The notes under the pieces are model-generated. The model searched no databases and was not told the origin of the DNA. It worked only from the letters and a program-made list of their open reading frames with translations. Source: Blastomyces gilchristii SLH14081 (Eukaryota > Ascomycota > Eurotiomycetes > Onygenales > Ajellomycetaceae). From it: a stretch of DNA of 64,000 bases. The stretch is from assembly GCF_000003855.2 (NCBI RefSeq), contig NW_003101681.1, forward strand, positions 1,078,786 through 1,142,785. Direction: 5' to 3'. Of the stretch, positions 13,440 to 23,633 are shown piece by piece. The translations under genes were made by a program, and so were the position numbers. Every line of letters starts with the position of its first letter. Position 1 is the first letter of the stretch.

Positions 13440-14180
13440 AAACAGATCTTTCACTGGAATTGCTGCTGAAACAAGGATTTGTACATGAGATTGACACAGA
13501 GAATGTGAAACCAGTCAATCAGAATGTATACTCTCTGTCATAAATGCATCTTAAAGAACAGAAGTGTCAGATCACAGACCTTCTAGAACATGATCTCATA
13601 TAATTCTCATCAAGTATGTGAGGCTTCTCAGTTCTATTCATGAAAAAGGCAGATGAGAAGTGATGAATGTGTATCAATTATCAAGCACTTAACAAGCTTA
13701 TGATCAAGAATGAATATTCACTATCACAGATTCAATAATAGTTGAATATGATTGAAAACATCTGATATCTATCAAAGATTAATCTTCTCTCAGAATACTG
13801 ACAGATCTGTGTAGATAAACTGTCAGTTTCACAAACTGTATTTAATATATAATGAGAAAAGTTTGAATTTCTGATAATATCATTTAATCTGATAAATGCA
13901 CTTATTATCTTTCAAATAATGATGAATACAATTCTTCATAAACAGAATAAAATCTCATATCTTATATATCTCAATGATATTCTAGTCTTTTCAAACTTAT
14001 ATAATGAATATCTGAAGCATCTTAATGAAGTGTTTATAACTCTGACAGAGTATAAGCTCTATATTAAATCAACAAAGTGTGTGTTTGAAACAGAAGAGTT
14101 AAAGTTCATAGAATATGTAGTAAGTTATGACTGTATATATCTTATTTCAGAGAAATTGAATGTTATAGCAAATTGATCAC
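13440..14180 (+). pseudogene. gypsy reverse transcriptase remnant (copy C)
   Basis: The RT fingers-palm region is readable with breaks. A primer-grip-like stretch with the CINYQALNKL box lies near 13670-13700. The active-site box reads LIYLNDILVFS, where family members have YLDD, and is followed by the thumb-like KCVFETEELKFIEYVVS segment. The 85-codon open piece at 13919-14176 is only a part of the domain. Confidence 0.8.
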
Positions 14181-14879
14181 AGCTAAGAAATGTATATTAT
14201 ATATAACAGTTTCTTAAGTTAATCTTATATTATCACAGATTTATCAAGAATTTCATATAAATATCTGTATCACTCTCAGATCTCTTAAGAGAAATAGATA
14301 CAAATCTGTGAAAGAAGAAGTTTTATTCAATTATCTGAAATACTACATATGAAGAGGCTTTTCTCACACTGAGAGAATGTATAATAACATTCTCAGTGCT
14401 TATTCAATCAGATTGTGATAAATCTTTCTACATTGAGACAGATACATTTAAATGAGCTATCAGAGACACTCTTCTACAGATGAGTAAGAACAGTAAGCTG
14501 CACTCAGTGACATATAATAATAGAAAACTATCAGATGCTGAGCTCAATTACTCAGTGTATGAAAAGGAATTACTAGTAATCAAGCATATACTGATATTAT
14601 AAGATAGATATATTAATAACAGATATATAATAACAGTAATCACAGATTATGAAAGTCTTATCTATCTATAATTAATGATAAAATCTTTCAAACACTTAGT
14701 ACATTGAATCTCAGAGTTTTTAAGTATATAATCTTCATATCAAATACTGAAAGAAATTGAATACTGTGATATCTAATATAATTAGTCACAGATCTGATTT
14801 CATGAGTAAGAGTTCTGTGAATCAGATATAAGAGAAGTTCATGTTAAACACACTGAGAAAGTATAAGAAATCAGAATGA

Positions 14880-15690
14880 GTGAATACAATAATCTCTCAC
14901 TTAAAGAATGATAAGATGTCAGATGATAAGCATCTTATAAAAGTAGTAGAAGAGATACTTCTGAACTTTAAGCTGAGAAAATTGAAAAATAATATTGTAC
15001 TTTACTGTGATCTAGAATATGTGAAAGCTCTCTATCTAGAATATTTATTTAAACATAACTTAGTAACTCACATGTACAAGGAATTCAGTCCCTTAGAAAG
15101 CTCTGAACTTATAAGTGTACTTGAATCAAGAGTATACTGATCAAGTATAACTGAGAACATTTAGACATATACTCACAAGTGTCTGAATTGCCAGGTTGTA
15201 AAAGAATCTAAGAATGGATTAGAACACAAGAAAGTGTAATATTAGATAAAGTGTATAATACAATCATTCAAATAATGAGAGATGAATCTTATAGATATAT
15301 TATCACAAATATCAAATGAAAATCAATGAATAATTACTGTTATTGATTACACTACTGACTGATCAGTTGTGAAAGCAGTTTCAGAGATAATAGAGAAGGT
15401 GATGACAAAGTTTCTATATAATGAGATCTATGTCAACTATGAAATATCATATGAGATTCTAACTGATAACAGTGCAAACCTTGTGAGAGAAGTGATAAGA
15501 CATTTTATAAGCCAGTTACAGATAAGACATTATAGAACAATGCTATATCATTCACAGATGAACAGAAAGATGAAATACTTGAATGAAATCTTGAATAATA
15601 TACTGATGAAATATCTAGTAAGCAAGCCTATGAGACTATGCAATGAATATCTCAGACAGATGCTATTAGTCATGTGAATTCAACAGTATG
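14880..15690 (+). pseudogene. gypsy integrase remnant (copy C)
   Basis: The zinc-binding half ends in CLNCQ near 15181-15195. The catalytic core shows VIDYTTDW (W as TGA) near 15340-15365 and ILTDNSAN near 15455-15480, the first two acidic positions of the DDE triad. At the expected third position the sequence reads NRKMKYLN, so the glutamate appears lost (E-to-K, a G-to-A change). Two open pieces (14880-15140 and 15369-15677) are separated by stops. Confidence 0.75.
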
Positions 15691-15719
15691 CAGTCTTCAA
15701 GTGTTCATTATTCTATCTG

Positions 15720-18700
15720 TTGTATGAATTGCATCCGCGCATTCTGAAGAATGCTTCAGAAAAGGTGAGAAAGAGAACAGCAGTTATAAATACAGTAGAA
15801 ACAGTGGTTGCAGATGCATCAGTTGCAGATACAGCAGAAACAGCAGTTACAGACACAACAGTTGCAGACATAGAACTAAGATTGAAAGAGATCAGCCACA
15901 CACATGTAAAAGCTAATAAGTTACTTCTGAACTGAGCAATTCAATTGAAAAGAATATAAGACTTACTAGTTAAGAAATCAAGTCTTAAGATGAGAATGTA
16001 AGTTCTCATATACAATGAGAGTTCTGAGAAGTTTCAATCTAGATAATTTAAGTTATATAAAATACTCAAATCACATTCTCTGAGAATATACACATTGAAA
16101 GAACCAGAGGAACAGATCTTACACAACTTAATAAATAATTCATAACTTATAAAAGTAAAGATATAAGATCTAAGTAGATTATAATCATCTACAGCACTAT
16201 CATCAGTGTTGAAAAAGAAGAGACTTATAATTGAAAAGTCTTACAAAGTAAGAGAAATCATAGATACTTACAAATCAGATAATCTCACTTATTCTAATCT
16301 TTTCATAATTATAAGGAAAGAATGAGAAGTAATGAAGAAATCAGATGAATATCACACTTTAATAAGTGATGAGACTGTAGTCAGTTGTATAATAATATAC
16401 TGCAGACAGTAGATGCAATATGATAAAGAGCAGTTTTAAAGTAGCAGACTTGTATATAAGTTAGATTACAGAAGAAAAAGAGATTCAGAGTTAAATTTAA
16501 CTGTTTACATTAATTTAATTACAGAGATCACAGAGAATGAATTATCTGAAATATTCACAGATATGTGAGATTAAGTTATCTTAATCTCTGAGAATGCTCA
16601 GAGATCAGATGAGATTAGTTTTAATAAGCTGTTTACTGTAGTAATCTGAGTGAGTGAAGAGAGACAGTATAATGTATAAGACAGAATTATAAAAGATGAA
16701 AGCTGCTGAATCTAGTCACTGAACACTGTATTATATAGAGATTGTATAAGAGTAGTGACTAGCAGACAAAGAAAAAGTGTAGAAAAAAAGAAGAAATAAT
16801 AAATTGATTATCAACTGTAAAAGTCAGCTGAAAAAGATAAATGTTATTATATATATCTTATTCATTTTTTATATTATATATTTAATCTATTTTCAACATC
16901 ACATCATCTGAAAAATATTAAAAATAAAGAAAATCTCAAAACTCAAGATCTGTAAGAGATTCAAGAGTTGTAAGCTACTCTTGTAATAATACTGTATATA
17001 TCTCTGATTTCTCTACTGCTTTGTATATAACATTAATGTCATTTATAGCAAGATTGACTGAAATGTCAATATAGAAATGTGTATATATATATGTAGAAAA
17101 ATTGAAGAAGAGCATGAAACCTGCAGAATCAGAAGTCAAGATAGAGAAAGCAGAGATAGAAGAAATGAAAGAAGAAGAAGATACAGAATTAAACAAATAA
17201 CAGCAGAAGTCATCTGAGACTGAATACTTATAACTCAGTGTATACACAATCTTTCTTACAGAGAAGAGAGAGAAAGTGATGAGAAAAGCTTAAGAGTAGA
17301 AGAGAGTAGTCTCAGCAGTGTAATCATCTTTGATTAGAATGATCTCTGATACTGAAGCAACTAAGAACTCTTATTAGTGTATGAAAACTGTAAAATCAGA
17401 GATGAGAACAGTTACTGAATAAACATCTGCTGATCTTAGAGTTGTACACATAATTACAACATGTATAAGACTTCTCAGAAAGAGAGAGAGAGACATGAGA
17501 GAATACAGAAAGTAGAACACAGTATATAAACAGCTCATTTTCATAATAACATTTCAGACAGAGTGTATAAGTCTCATGCTTACAGATGTAAAAGTGTATG
17601 ATATCTATGTTTCTGTTTCTAAAAACACAGATATTCTTCATCTGCACTATGAAGTTAAAAGATAAATATCAGAGAATAGATTAATATAGATTGATTATTC
17701 TGAAGTTATTCATCAGAGTGAATATACTTATAATATTGAATTTAACAGTTATAAAAAGTTTCTTAATGTCTGTGAATATTATAACTTCATATATAATAAA
17801 ACTCATAATGATTTCCTCTAAGAACAGGAAAATCAGTATTAGAAAGAGAAGATGATAAAAGAAAGACTTACAATCTTAACACTGTTAAAAGAGAAGATGA
17901 TTCTTCAGTATAAATAAGTAATTATCTCATTATAAATATTTAAAATAAATATAATAATCAGTGTTCACAGCTGAGCTTCAGATAGTTATGTTATATACAG
18001 TCTTTATATAATAAATTATTCTAGAGATTGATAAGAAGGGCAGAAGTGTACACACTGAGAAATGTAATTTATTAAGTCTATGCAATATCTTCTTGAAACA
18101 GAAAGAGCTGATAATGAAAGCAGAGATAGCAGAATCAGAAGAAGCAGAAGTAGTAAGAGTGAGAGTTATAAGAACAGAGATAGCAGAAGCAGGAGAATCA
18201 GATACAGAGATAGATGTAGAAGATTGAGAAGAAGTAGCAGAGAAAGAAACAGAGAGAGCAGAGAGAGACACAGAAGATCTGATTATATATAATATAGATA
18301 ATTTCTTCATTATCATATTCTTCAAGTTCTCAATCAATGATTCAATATTAAGATTATAATTATCAGTGAATACAGATCTGTCAACATATAAAGATTCTAT
18401 ATAAATTAAAAATAAATATATCAGCATCTACAGTCATGTAAAACAATTAAAAAATATGATTAGAAAAACATAATCAGATACCTGCTGAGAAAAAGAAGAT
18501 TGAGTATATAAGAAGATGAAGAAGATATGCTATTCATAGTAGTATATTCTGACAATTATTAGAAGATAAACAAGTTCTGATCATATTTCACAATGCATTA
18601 CACTTACTGCTAATGAACTGTCTGATATAAGCACTATAATAATACTTATTATGAAAACAGAGAGTCATTGTCAGAAATATGTGTAATGTAATAGATAAAT

Positions 18701-18960
18701 AGATAGAAAGAGTTGAATAGAAGAAGAAGTAGAAATCTGAGATAAGATGATAATATTTAAGAATGATGATGATGAAGAAGATGATTGAAGAATGAAAAAA
18801 GTTAGTAAATAAGTAATATAATATAGTGAAAGTTTCTTTATGAGAGTGTATACAGAACACTAGCTGAATCAGAGATAGGCTACACTATTACAAACACTAG
18901 TGACGCACTAATTCACATGAAGCTAGAGTGTACATCATGGTCATGTGAGTGTGACTGAAT
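15720..18960 (+). other. Extra ~3-kb region between integrase and 3' LTR of gypsy copy C
   Basis: The sequence after the integrase begins with a low-complexity run coding alternating Val/Ala/Thr/Asp-type residues (about 15780-15880). Further on there are acidic Glu/Ala-rich plus-strand stretches at about 17120-17200 and 18110-18290. No enzyme motif could be recognised and many stops are present. The antisense frames that look open here (for example 17978-18427, rich in Ser) are mirror images of the repeats. It could be a degraded additional ORF or older nested debris. Confidence 0.45.
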
Positions 18961-18974
18961 CTGATGAGAGAGGA

Positions 18975-19152
18975 TGTGATTCAGAAAAATGTACAACCAG
19001 CTGATAATAACACAGCTGCTTTCAAACACGCTTCTGAACACGCTTACAAATATAAAGAGGCCCTAGCGGCCACTAGTTAATTTAGATAACGTATATAAGA
19101 AGCCGGCGTACGCCTGTAATTGTACGCTGGCTCAAGCAACCTTTGAATCATA
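18975..19152 (+). repeat. Right LTR of gypsy copy C
   Basis: It is 178 bp and collinear with 10830-11007. Differences are almost all G-to-A or C-to-T and are concentrated in its first half. The last bases are AATCATA where the left copy has AATCACA. The second half (19055-19140) keeps intact CpGs. Confidence 0.88.
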
Positions 19153-19157
19153 TAAAT

Positions 19158-19665
19158 ATGAGGTTCTTATTCTCAACTGAGACAGGAATTAAATACTTAA
19201 TAGACTTTCTATCAGAAACTCAAGCAGCTATAAGAAAATGACTGAATTCAGAAGTATCTGAATATGAAGAGGCAGAAATTGATTAGATATAGTCTGTTAA
19301 AACAGCTATACACTATCTTTTAATAATTTTATTTTGTTATAGTCTCTCTTTACTGTACTTGTTTCTTTCTGTTCTTTTCTATCTATCTATTAAATGTGTT
19401 TATCTTTAAGACTATGTTCTCTTTTCCTTTGTCATGATATTTTCAAATGATTTCAAAGTATCATAAGGTGTTGAAATACTGTAATTTGTAAACAGTTTTT
19501 GTATTCTGAGCTGGAATTTTCTAATTTTGCATATTTGAAATTGATAAATGTATAATAGTTGACTCTATAGATATAGGAAACACTCTGAGAACTAAAGATT
19601 CTCAGGTAGATATCATAGTCTCTGACTGCATACATCTATAATTGAAGAAGAATAATAATAATAAT
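19158..19665 (+). mobile_element. LINE C-terminus, 3' UTR and (AAT)n tail
   Basis: 19158-19290 completes the LINE ORF in the same frame as the piece ending at 10830 (MRFLFSTETGIKYLIDFL region). The 3' UTR follows, then AATAATAATAATAATAAG and the right TSD. Confidence 0.8.
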
Positions 19666-20551
19666 AAGATTTTGATGTCAAAGTCAGAGATGAATATTAT
19701 GAGAGAAATATTTCTCTATTAAACACTCTATAATTAATCTAATACTTTTTACTGTGTAGTAGTATCTCTGAACATAACATCAAGATACTTAATAATATTA
19801 TCAAAGATATGTGACACTGATTCACATATCTTTATTTATAAGTGAAACTTTTACTTCATGTGATCTCTTAATTGACTGCTGATATACTAACTCTGATTAA
19901 TTAATAAATCAATGACATCTCTGTCTACACTTAGTTTTATAAGCATGTTCAATCTTCATAACAGATAGAGAGTGAGATTAGAAGTATTAAAGTATGCAGA
20001 GATATCTAGATATTTCTTCAGTGTCTGTATTGTATTTATCTCTGATTCAGTCAGTGTTAAAATCATCTGCACAGAGATTTCTTATTGAGTTAATCATTGA
20101 ATTTCTTTATACTGATATTATTAATTTGCATGTATATCAGCTATCTACTACTGCTGTAATTTCAACATTGTTTAAAGTCACTGCAGCACTATATTCATAC
20201 TTACATTCAAGAATTCTCTTATATTATCAGTAGATATTGTTATATCATTCATCAGATGTACAGTATCTATTTCTGTATTTAAGAATTCTTCAGAATCAGA
20301 TGAAGTATATTCATATAAATATTTCATATATCTAGAGTGTTAGAACTCTCAGATCTTTCACTGATATTCTCTTTATAAGATTTTATTACAGAGGCAGAGT
20401 AACTAATAAGTAAGCTTCTATCTATCTAGCAGAGACTCAGTATTTACTTAGTTAGTCATTTCTTCTTATTCTTAAATATTATTACACATTTCAAATATCT
20501 CTCTTTAATAAATAATCATTTCTAATAAGAAGATGAGAAACATTTTTTAAG
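19666..20551 (-). mobile_element. gag fragment of gypsy copy A, right piece
   Basis: It continues the gag sequence broken at 9512 and is collinear with 7800-8683. It leads directly into the copy A LTR. The three pieces at 2785-3148, 9373-9512 and 19666-20551 reassemble in order and orientation. Confidence 0.75.
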
Positions 20552-20862
20552 TATAATAAGTCTATACTGAAAAGATCAGTATTGAATATAGAACTTATAT
20601 AATAAAATAGAAAATATTAGAGAAGAAAGAGAAAAGATACAAGAATCTCAATAAGAGTGAATATTTATATATATATAAGATAAAGCTCTGAGACAGAAGA
20701 ATAAGAGCTCTGACAGAGATTTCAGATATACAAGATAAAGCTCTGAAATGAAAGAATAAGAACTCTGACAGAGGTTTCAGATATACAAGATGAAATTCAT
20801 GAAGTATATACTCTCAGTGAAGTATAACAGAATAATCTATTAATTAAGCACAGCCTGCTATA
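20552..20862 (-). repeat. gypsy LTR (copy A), with internal duplication
   Basis: It is homologous to the 290-bp LTR family; the start TGTA is now TATA and the end GCTACA is now GCTATA, both transitions. Its extra length is explained by a tandem duplication of about 55 bp (two copies of an AAGATAAAGCTCTGA block between 20685 and 20790). Confidence 0.75.
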
Positions 20863-20898
20863 AAATAAGATTAAATGTGAAATTTATAATTCTGTTAA

Positions 20899-21403
20899 TA
20901 GACTGACTGTGTGACCGTGTCTGAGACCAGAATCAGAATATTTAATAGTCTCATTATCAATTTAACTGATCTCATTACACTGTTTTAACATTAGATAGTA
21001 GTCTCATACTGTTTCAGTGAGACTTACTGTCTACTCTTGTCACATTTTCCAAATGAGACCATGATTTTCACTTCTCAATTTAAATTATTTTTATTGCTTT
21101 AAATGACTTTAAATCTCATTTAAGCATTATCAAAAAGTGTTACTTTTTAAAAAATTAAAAATAGTCTAAAAAAAACCTTAAAATTTCTAAAAATAGTAAC
21201 TTTATGCTAAGAATGAAACTAAATGAGATCAAATAAGATCACTTTCTTATTTTTTCTAAGTTATGATCTCATTTTGAGATCTGATATATAGTTACTTTGC
21301 ATGTTTTTTTAATGATTAGTCTCAGCAGAATTCACATCAAGAAATGTATGAGATCAGATTAAATGAGATCAAACATGAAATTTATAATCTCAGCAGTCAG
21401 TCT
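20899..21403. mobile_element. hAT-like MITE, copy 2, uninterrupted (505 bp)
   Basis: It has a perfect 8-bp TSD TCTGTTAA at 20891-20898 and 21404-21411. The terminal inverted repeat is TAGACTGACTG, with TAGACTGAC strictly shared at both ends and with copy 1. Orientation is opposite to copy 1. There is no coding capacity. It carries the empty site (CATGCAAAGT, minus strand near 21290-21303) into which gypsy B inserted in copy 1. Confidence 0.88.
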
Positions 21404-21800
21404 ATCTGTTAATCAGTTTAATAACAGCAGTAAATTATTTATAAAGAGAGAGATTTTATTTAATAATTATAATAAATTTTTTTTTCTCTTTTTTCTTTAT
21501 TTTCACTTTCATTTTTTTCTTTATTTTTATCTCTTTTTTTATTTTTATTTTTATTTTTATCCTTAATAGTGTATGCAATTTTCTGCTTAATAGAATAGTT
21601 TAATCAGTTTAATAACAGTAGTAAATTATTTATAAAGAGAGAGATTTTATTTAATAATTATAATAAATTTTTTTTTCTTCTTCTTTTTCTTTTTCTCTCT
21701 TTTTTTCATTTTCATTTTCATTTTTTTTCTCTATTTTTATTTTTATTTTTATCTTTATTTTTAATGCTGTATGCAATTTTCTGCTTAATAAAATAGTTTA
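21404..21800. repeat. Two-unit direct tandem repeat (~190-bp unit) with long pyrimidine tracts
   Basis: The block beginning TTTAATCAGTTTAATAACAG and ending with a GCAATTTTCTGCTTAATA motif occurs twice in tandem (about 21412-21598 and 21600-21798). Each unit holds a 70-80-bp T/C-rich tract. The second unit is followed by the SINE target site. Confidence 0.8.
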
Positions 21801-21805
21801 AATTA

Positions 21806-22157
21806 TACCTCAGTGACTGAATGGTTACATGCGGCCATCTGATAGTGTCTTGGCATGGAAAACCAAGATGTGCGGGTTGAANNNNNNNNNNNNNNNNNNN
21901 NNNNNNNNNNNNNNNNNNNNNNNNNNNNNNNNNNNNNNNNNNNNNNNNNNNNNNNNNNNNNNNNNNNNNNNNNNNNNNNNNTTTCTAATTGTCACTTCTT
22001 TGTATTTTCCTATGTTCTTGTTATCTTGGCATGTGTCTCAACACCTGTATTTCCTCCTGTATAATTAACACTTAATCTGTATTTAACATCACACAAGGAC
22101 TCATTATAAGCTCCGCTTGCATATGAGTATAATGAAAGAATAATAATAATAATAATA
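21806..22157 (+). mobile_element. tRNA-headed SINE, copy 1 (contains assembly gap)
   Basis: It is flanked by a perfect 13-bp TSD ATAGTTTAAATTA (21793-21805 and 22158-22170) and ends in an (AAT)n tail. The 5' part aligns with copy 2 on the opposite strand and shows a box-A-like GACTGAATGG. The box B region GGGTTGAA is cut by the N run. The 3' part (22000-22140) is nearly identical to copy 2, including the CTCCGCTTGCATATGAG block. Confidence 0.88.
21882..21981. other. Assembly gap, exactly 100 N
   Basis: A run of exactly 100 Ns is the usual placeholder for a gap of unknown size. By comparison with SINE copy 2 (379 bp), about 127 bases of SINE sequence are missing here. Confidence 0.99.
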
Positions 22158-22170
22158 ATAGTTTAAATTA

Positions 22171-22460
22171 ACTGTAAAAATTGTATAAATCTGCAGCTAT
22201 ATTTATACAGACTATTAAAAAAAATATTTACACTTAATTTTTTAATTATAAGAACTGTATAAATCTGTAACTGTGTTTATAAAGAAGAAAATAAAAGATT
22301 TATAAAATTAATATAAATTATAAATAAAGAATTAAATCTTTGCAGAGATAAATTATATTACATTTCTATAAAGAGTGTTTTATTGTATTGTAACAGTAGC
22401 AATTGCAGTAATTAAAACTGTAATTACCTGCTTAATAAGTGATGACTACTTATACAGACT
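22171..22460. other. AT-rich flank between SINE and copia element
   Basis: No gene, RNA or repeat was recognised. It is AT-rich sequence ending with GTTGC, the left TSD of the copia element. Confidence 0.4.
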
Positions 22461-22465
22461 GTTGC

Positions 22466-22575
22466 TGTAGAATAGTTAAAGATTGTATTAATAGATCTAT
22501 CTACAAGAACATAATATAGTGGTGAGTCACGTGATCTAGTGAGATCACTAACTGTAACAGCTGTAACAGTTAACA
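22466..22575 (-). repeat. Left LTR of the copia element
   Basis: It is 110 bp. It differs from the right LTR at about 15 positions, all transitions, about twelve of them towards A/T in this copy. Confidence 0.9.
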
Positions 22576-23393
22576 TTCTCTCTCAAGATAATAAGAATCA
22601 TATACAAAAACACTCAAATCATCAAGATAGTCTGTTAAAACTAAATACAAATGTAAAATTAAACATTCTCAACTTTCATACCTGTAAGATCTAGCAAAAT
22701 CATGAATTGTGTAAATATTACAGTATTTAGAGATTTAGTGAGTTCATTCATTACTATCTAAGTGATGAGAATGTATTCTAAATCAATGACTCTCTGATTC
22801 AACTGTTAATATAAAAAATGAAAATATGTGTTAATATGCTTACTTCAGACTGTAATAACTATCATCTTTGTGAGATTTATAACACTTTCATTATCAGTGA
22901 GAATTCATATCAGAGATGTAGTAATGAAGTCAAGCTCAATTATAAGATTCTAAATTCATATTACTTCACAGACTATCTCACTAAGAGTCACATATTCAGT
23001 CTCATTGAAACTTAGAAATACATAAGATTGCTTTGCTGAATGTCATAAAATTAAGCTGTTTGTAAGCTTAAAAACATAGTCAGATGTTGATTTTCTATCA
23101 TTATTTAAGAGATCAGCTCAATCAGAATCTGAGTAGCTAAAGAGTAGATAGAAATCATCAGAGAAATCAGAGATAACAGAAGAATTAGTAGAAACAGATC
23201 TCTTATACAGACTGTGTCTGTAGAAAATGCTCAGATTCATAATCTCTTTCAAATAATGTATAATGTGTAATAGAGTCTTTTAATATTGAGATGTTGAATC
23301 AATATTCTGTTGAGTGAGTAGTGAGATAGTATAAGTAATATCAGAATGTGTTTTAACTGCAAGATATTGCAAGTAACTCACATTATATTGATA

Positions 23394-23633
23394 TTACTGA
23401 ATTATGAAATCAGTCTCTTTCTCAGATATAGAGAAATTATTAATACAGAATTCATTCTTCATTAATATTTTAATAACAGCTGTATTATCAAGATAGAAAT
23501 CTTTAACAAGATATTTAATATATTGATAATATATTAAATCAATTTCTTTATCTGAATAATTGACTTTCATACTCAAGTACTTGATTAGCTGATGTAGATT
23601 CTTGACTTTCAATTTCTTACTGAGTATACTCAC
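23394..23633 (-). pseudogene. copia reverse transcriptase C-terminal remnant
   Basis: The open piece holds the conserved segment after the copia RT active site, matching the family pattern F-x-VKDLGxLKYFLGMEV, then QYIKxLLKDFxMDN. Downstream on the minus strand the RNase H start box YSDSDWAD appears near 23108-23144 with Trp as TGA. It is a fragment of a dead polyprotein, not a gene. Confidence 0.75.

Larger units (their letters stand above)
10830..19152 (+). mobile_element. Long decayed gypsy retrotransposon (copy C), plus strand
   Basis: 178-bp LTRs at 10830-11007 and 18975-19152 flank an 8-kb interior. The TSD is TAAAT (10826-10830 and 19153-19157; one T overlaps the LTR start). A purine tract GATGAGAGAGGA directly precedes the right LTR, fixing the plus orientation. 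Order: gag-like region (about 11100-12800), protease remnant (LTDTE near 12905-12930), RT (YLNDILVFS near 13960-13995), RNase H (about 14400-14720), integrase (about 14880-15680), then roughly 3 kb of extra sequence before the 3' LTR. All frames contain stops. It is unrelated in LTR sequence to the minus-strand gypsy family. Confidence 0.88.
9513..19665 (+). mobile_element. 5'-truncated Tad-like LINE, split by a gypsy insertion
   Basis: The LINE comprises 9513-10829 and 19158-19665 and is interrupted by gypsy copy C. It is bounded by a perfect 13-bp TSD (AAGATTTTGATGT at 9500-9512 and 19666-19678) and ends in an (AAT)n tail at about 19650-19665. Both are hallmarks of target-primed LINE integration. 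Coding begins downstream of the reverse transcriptase, so the copy is 5'-truncated. It covers the RNase H domain and a C-terminal Cys/His motif. The reading frame is continuous across the gypsy insertion if a single TAAAT is kept. Confidence 0.9.

Noticed and set aside
17978..18427. 149-codon minus-strand frame rich in Ser/Ala
   Set aside because: It is the antisense of an acidic low-complexity repeat inside gypsy C and has no family motif.
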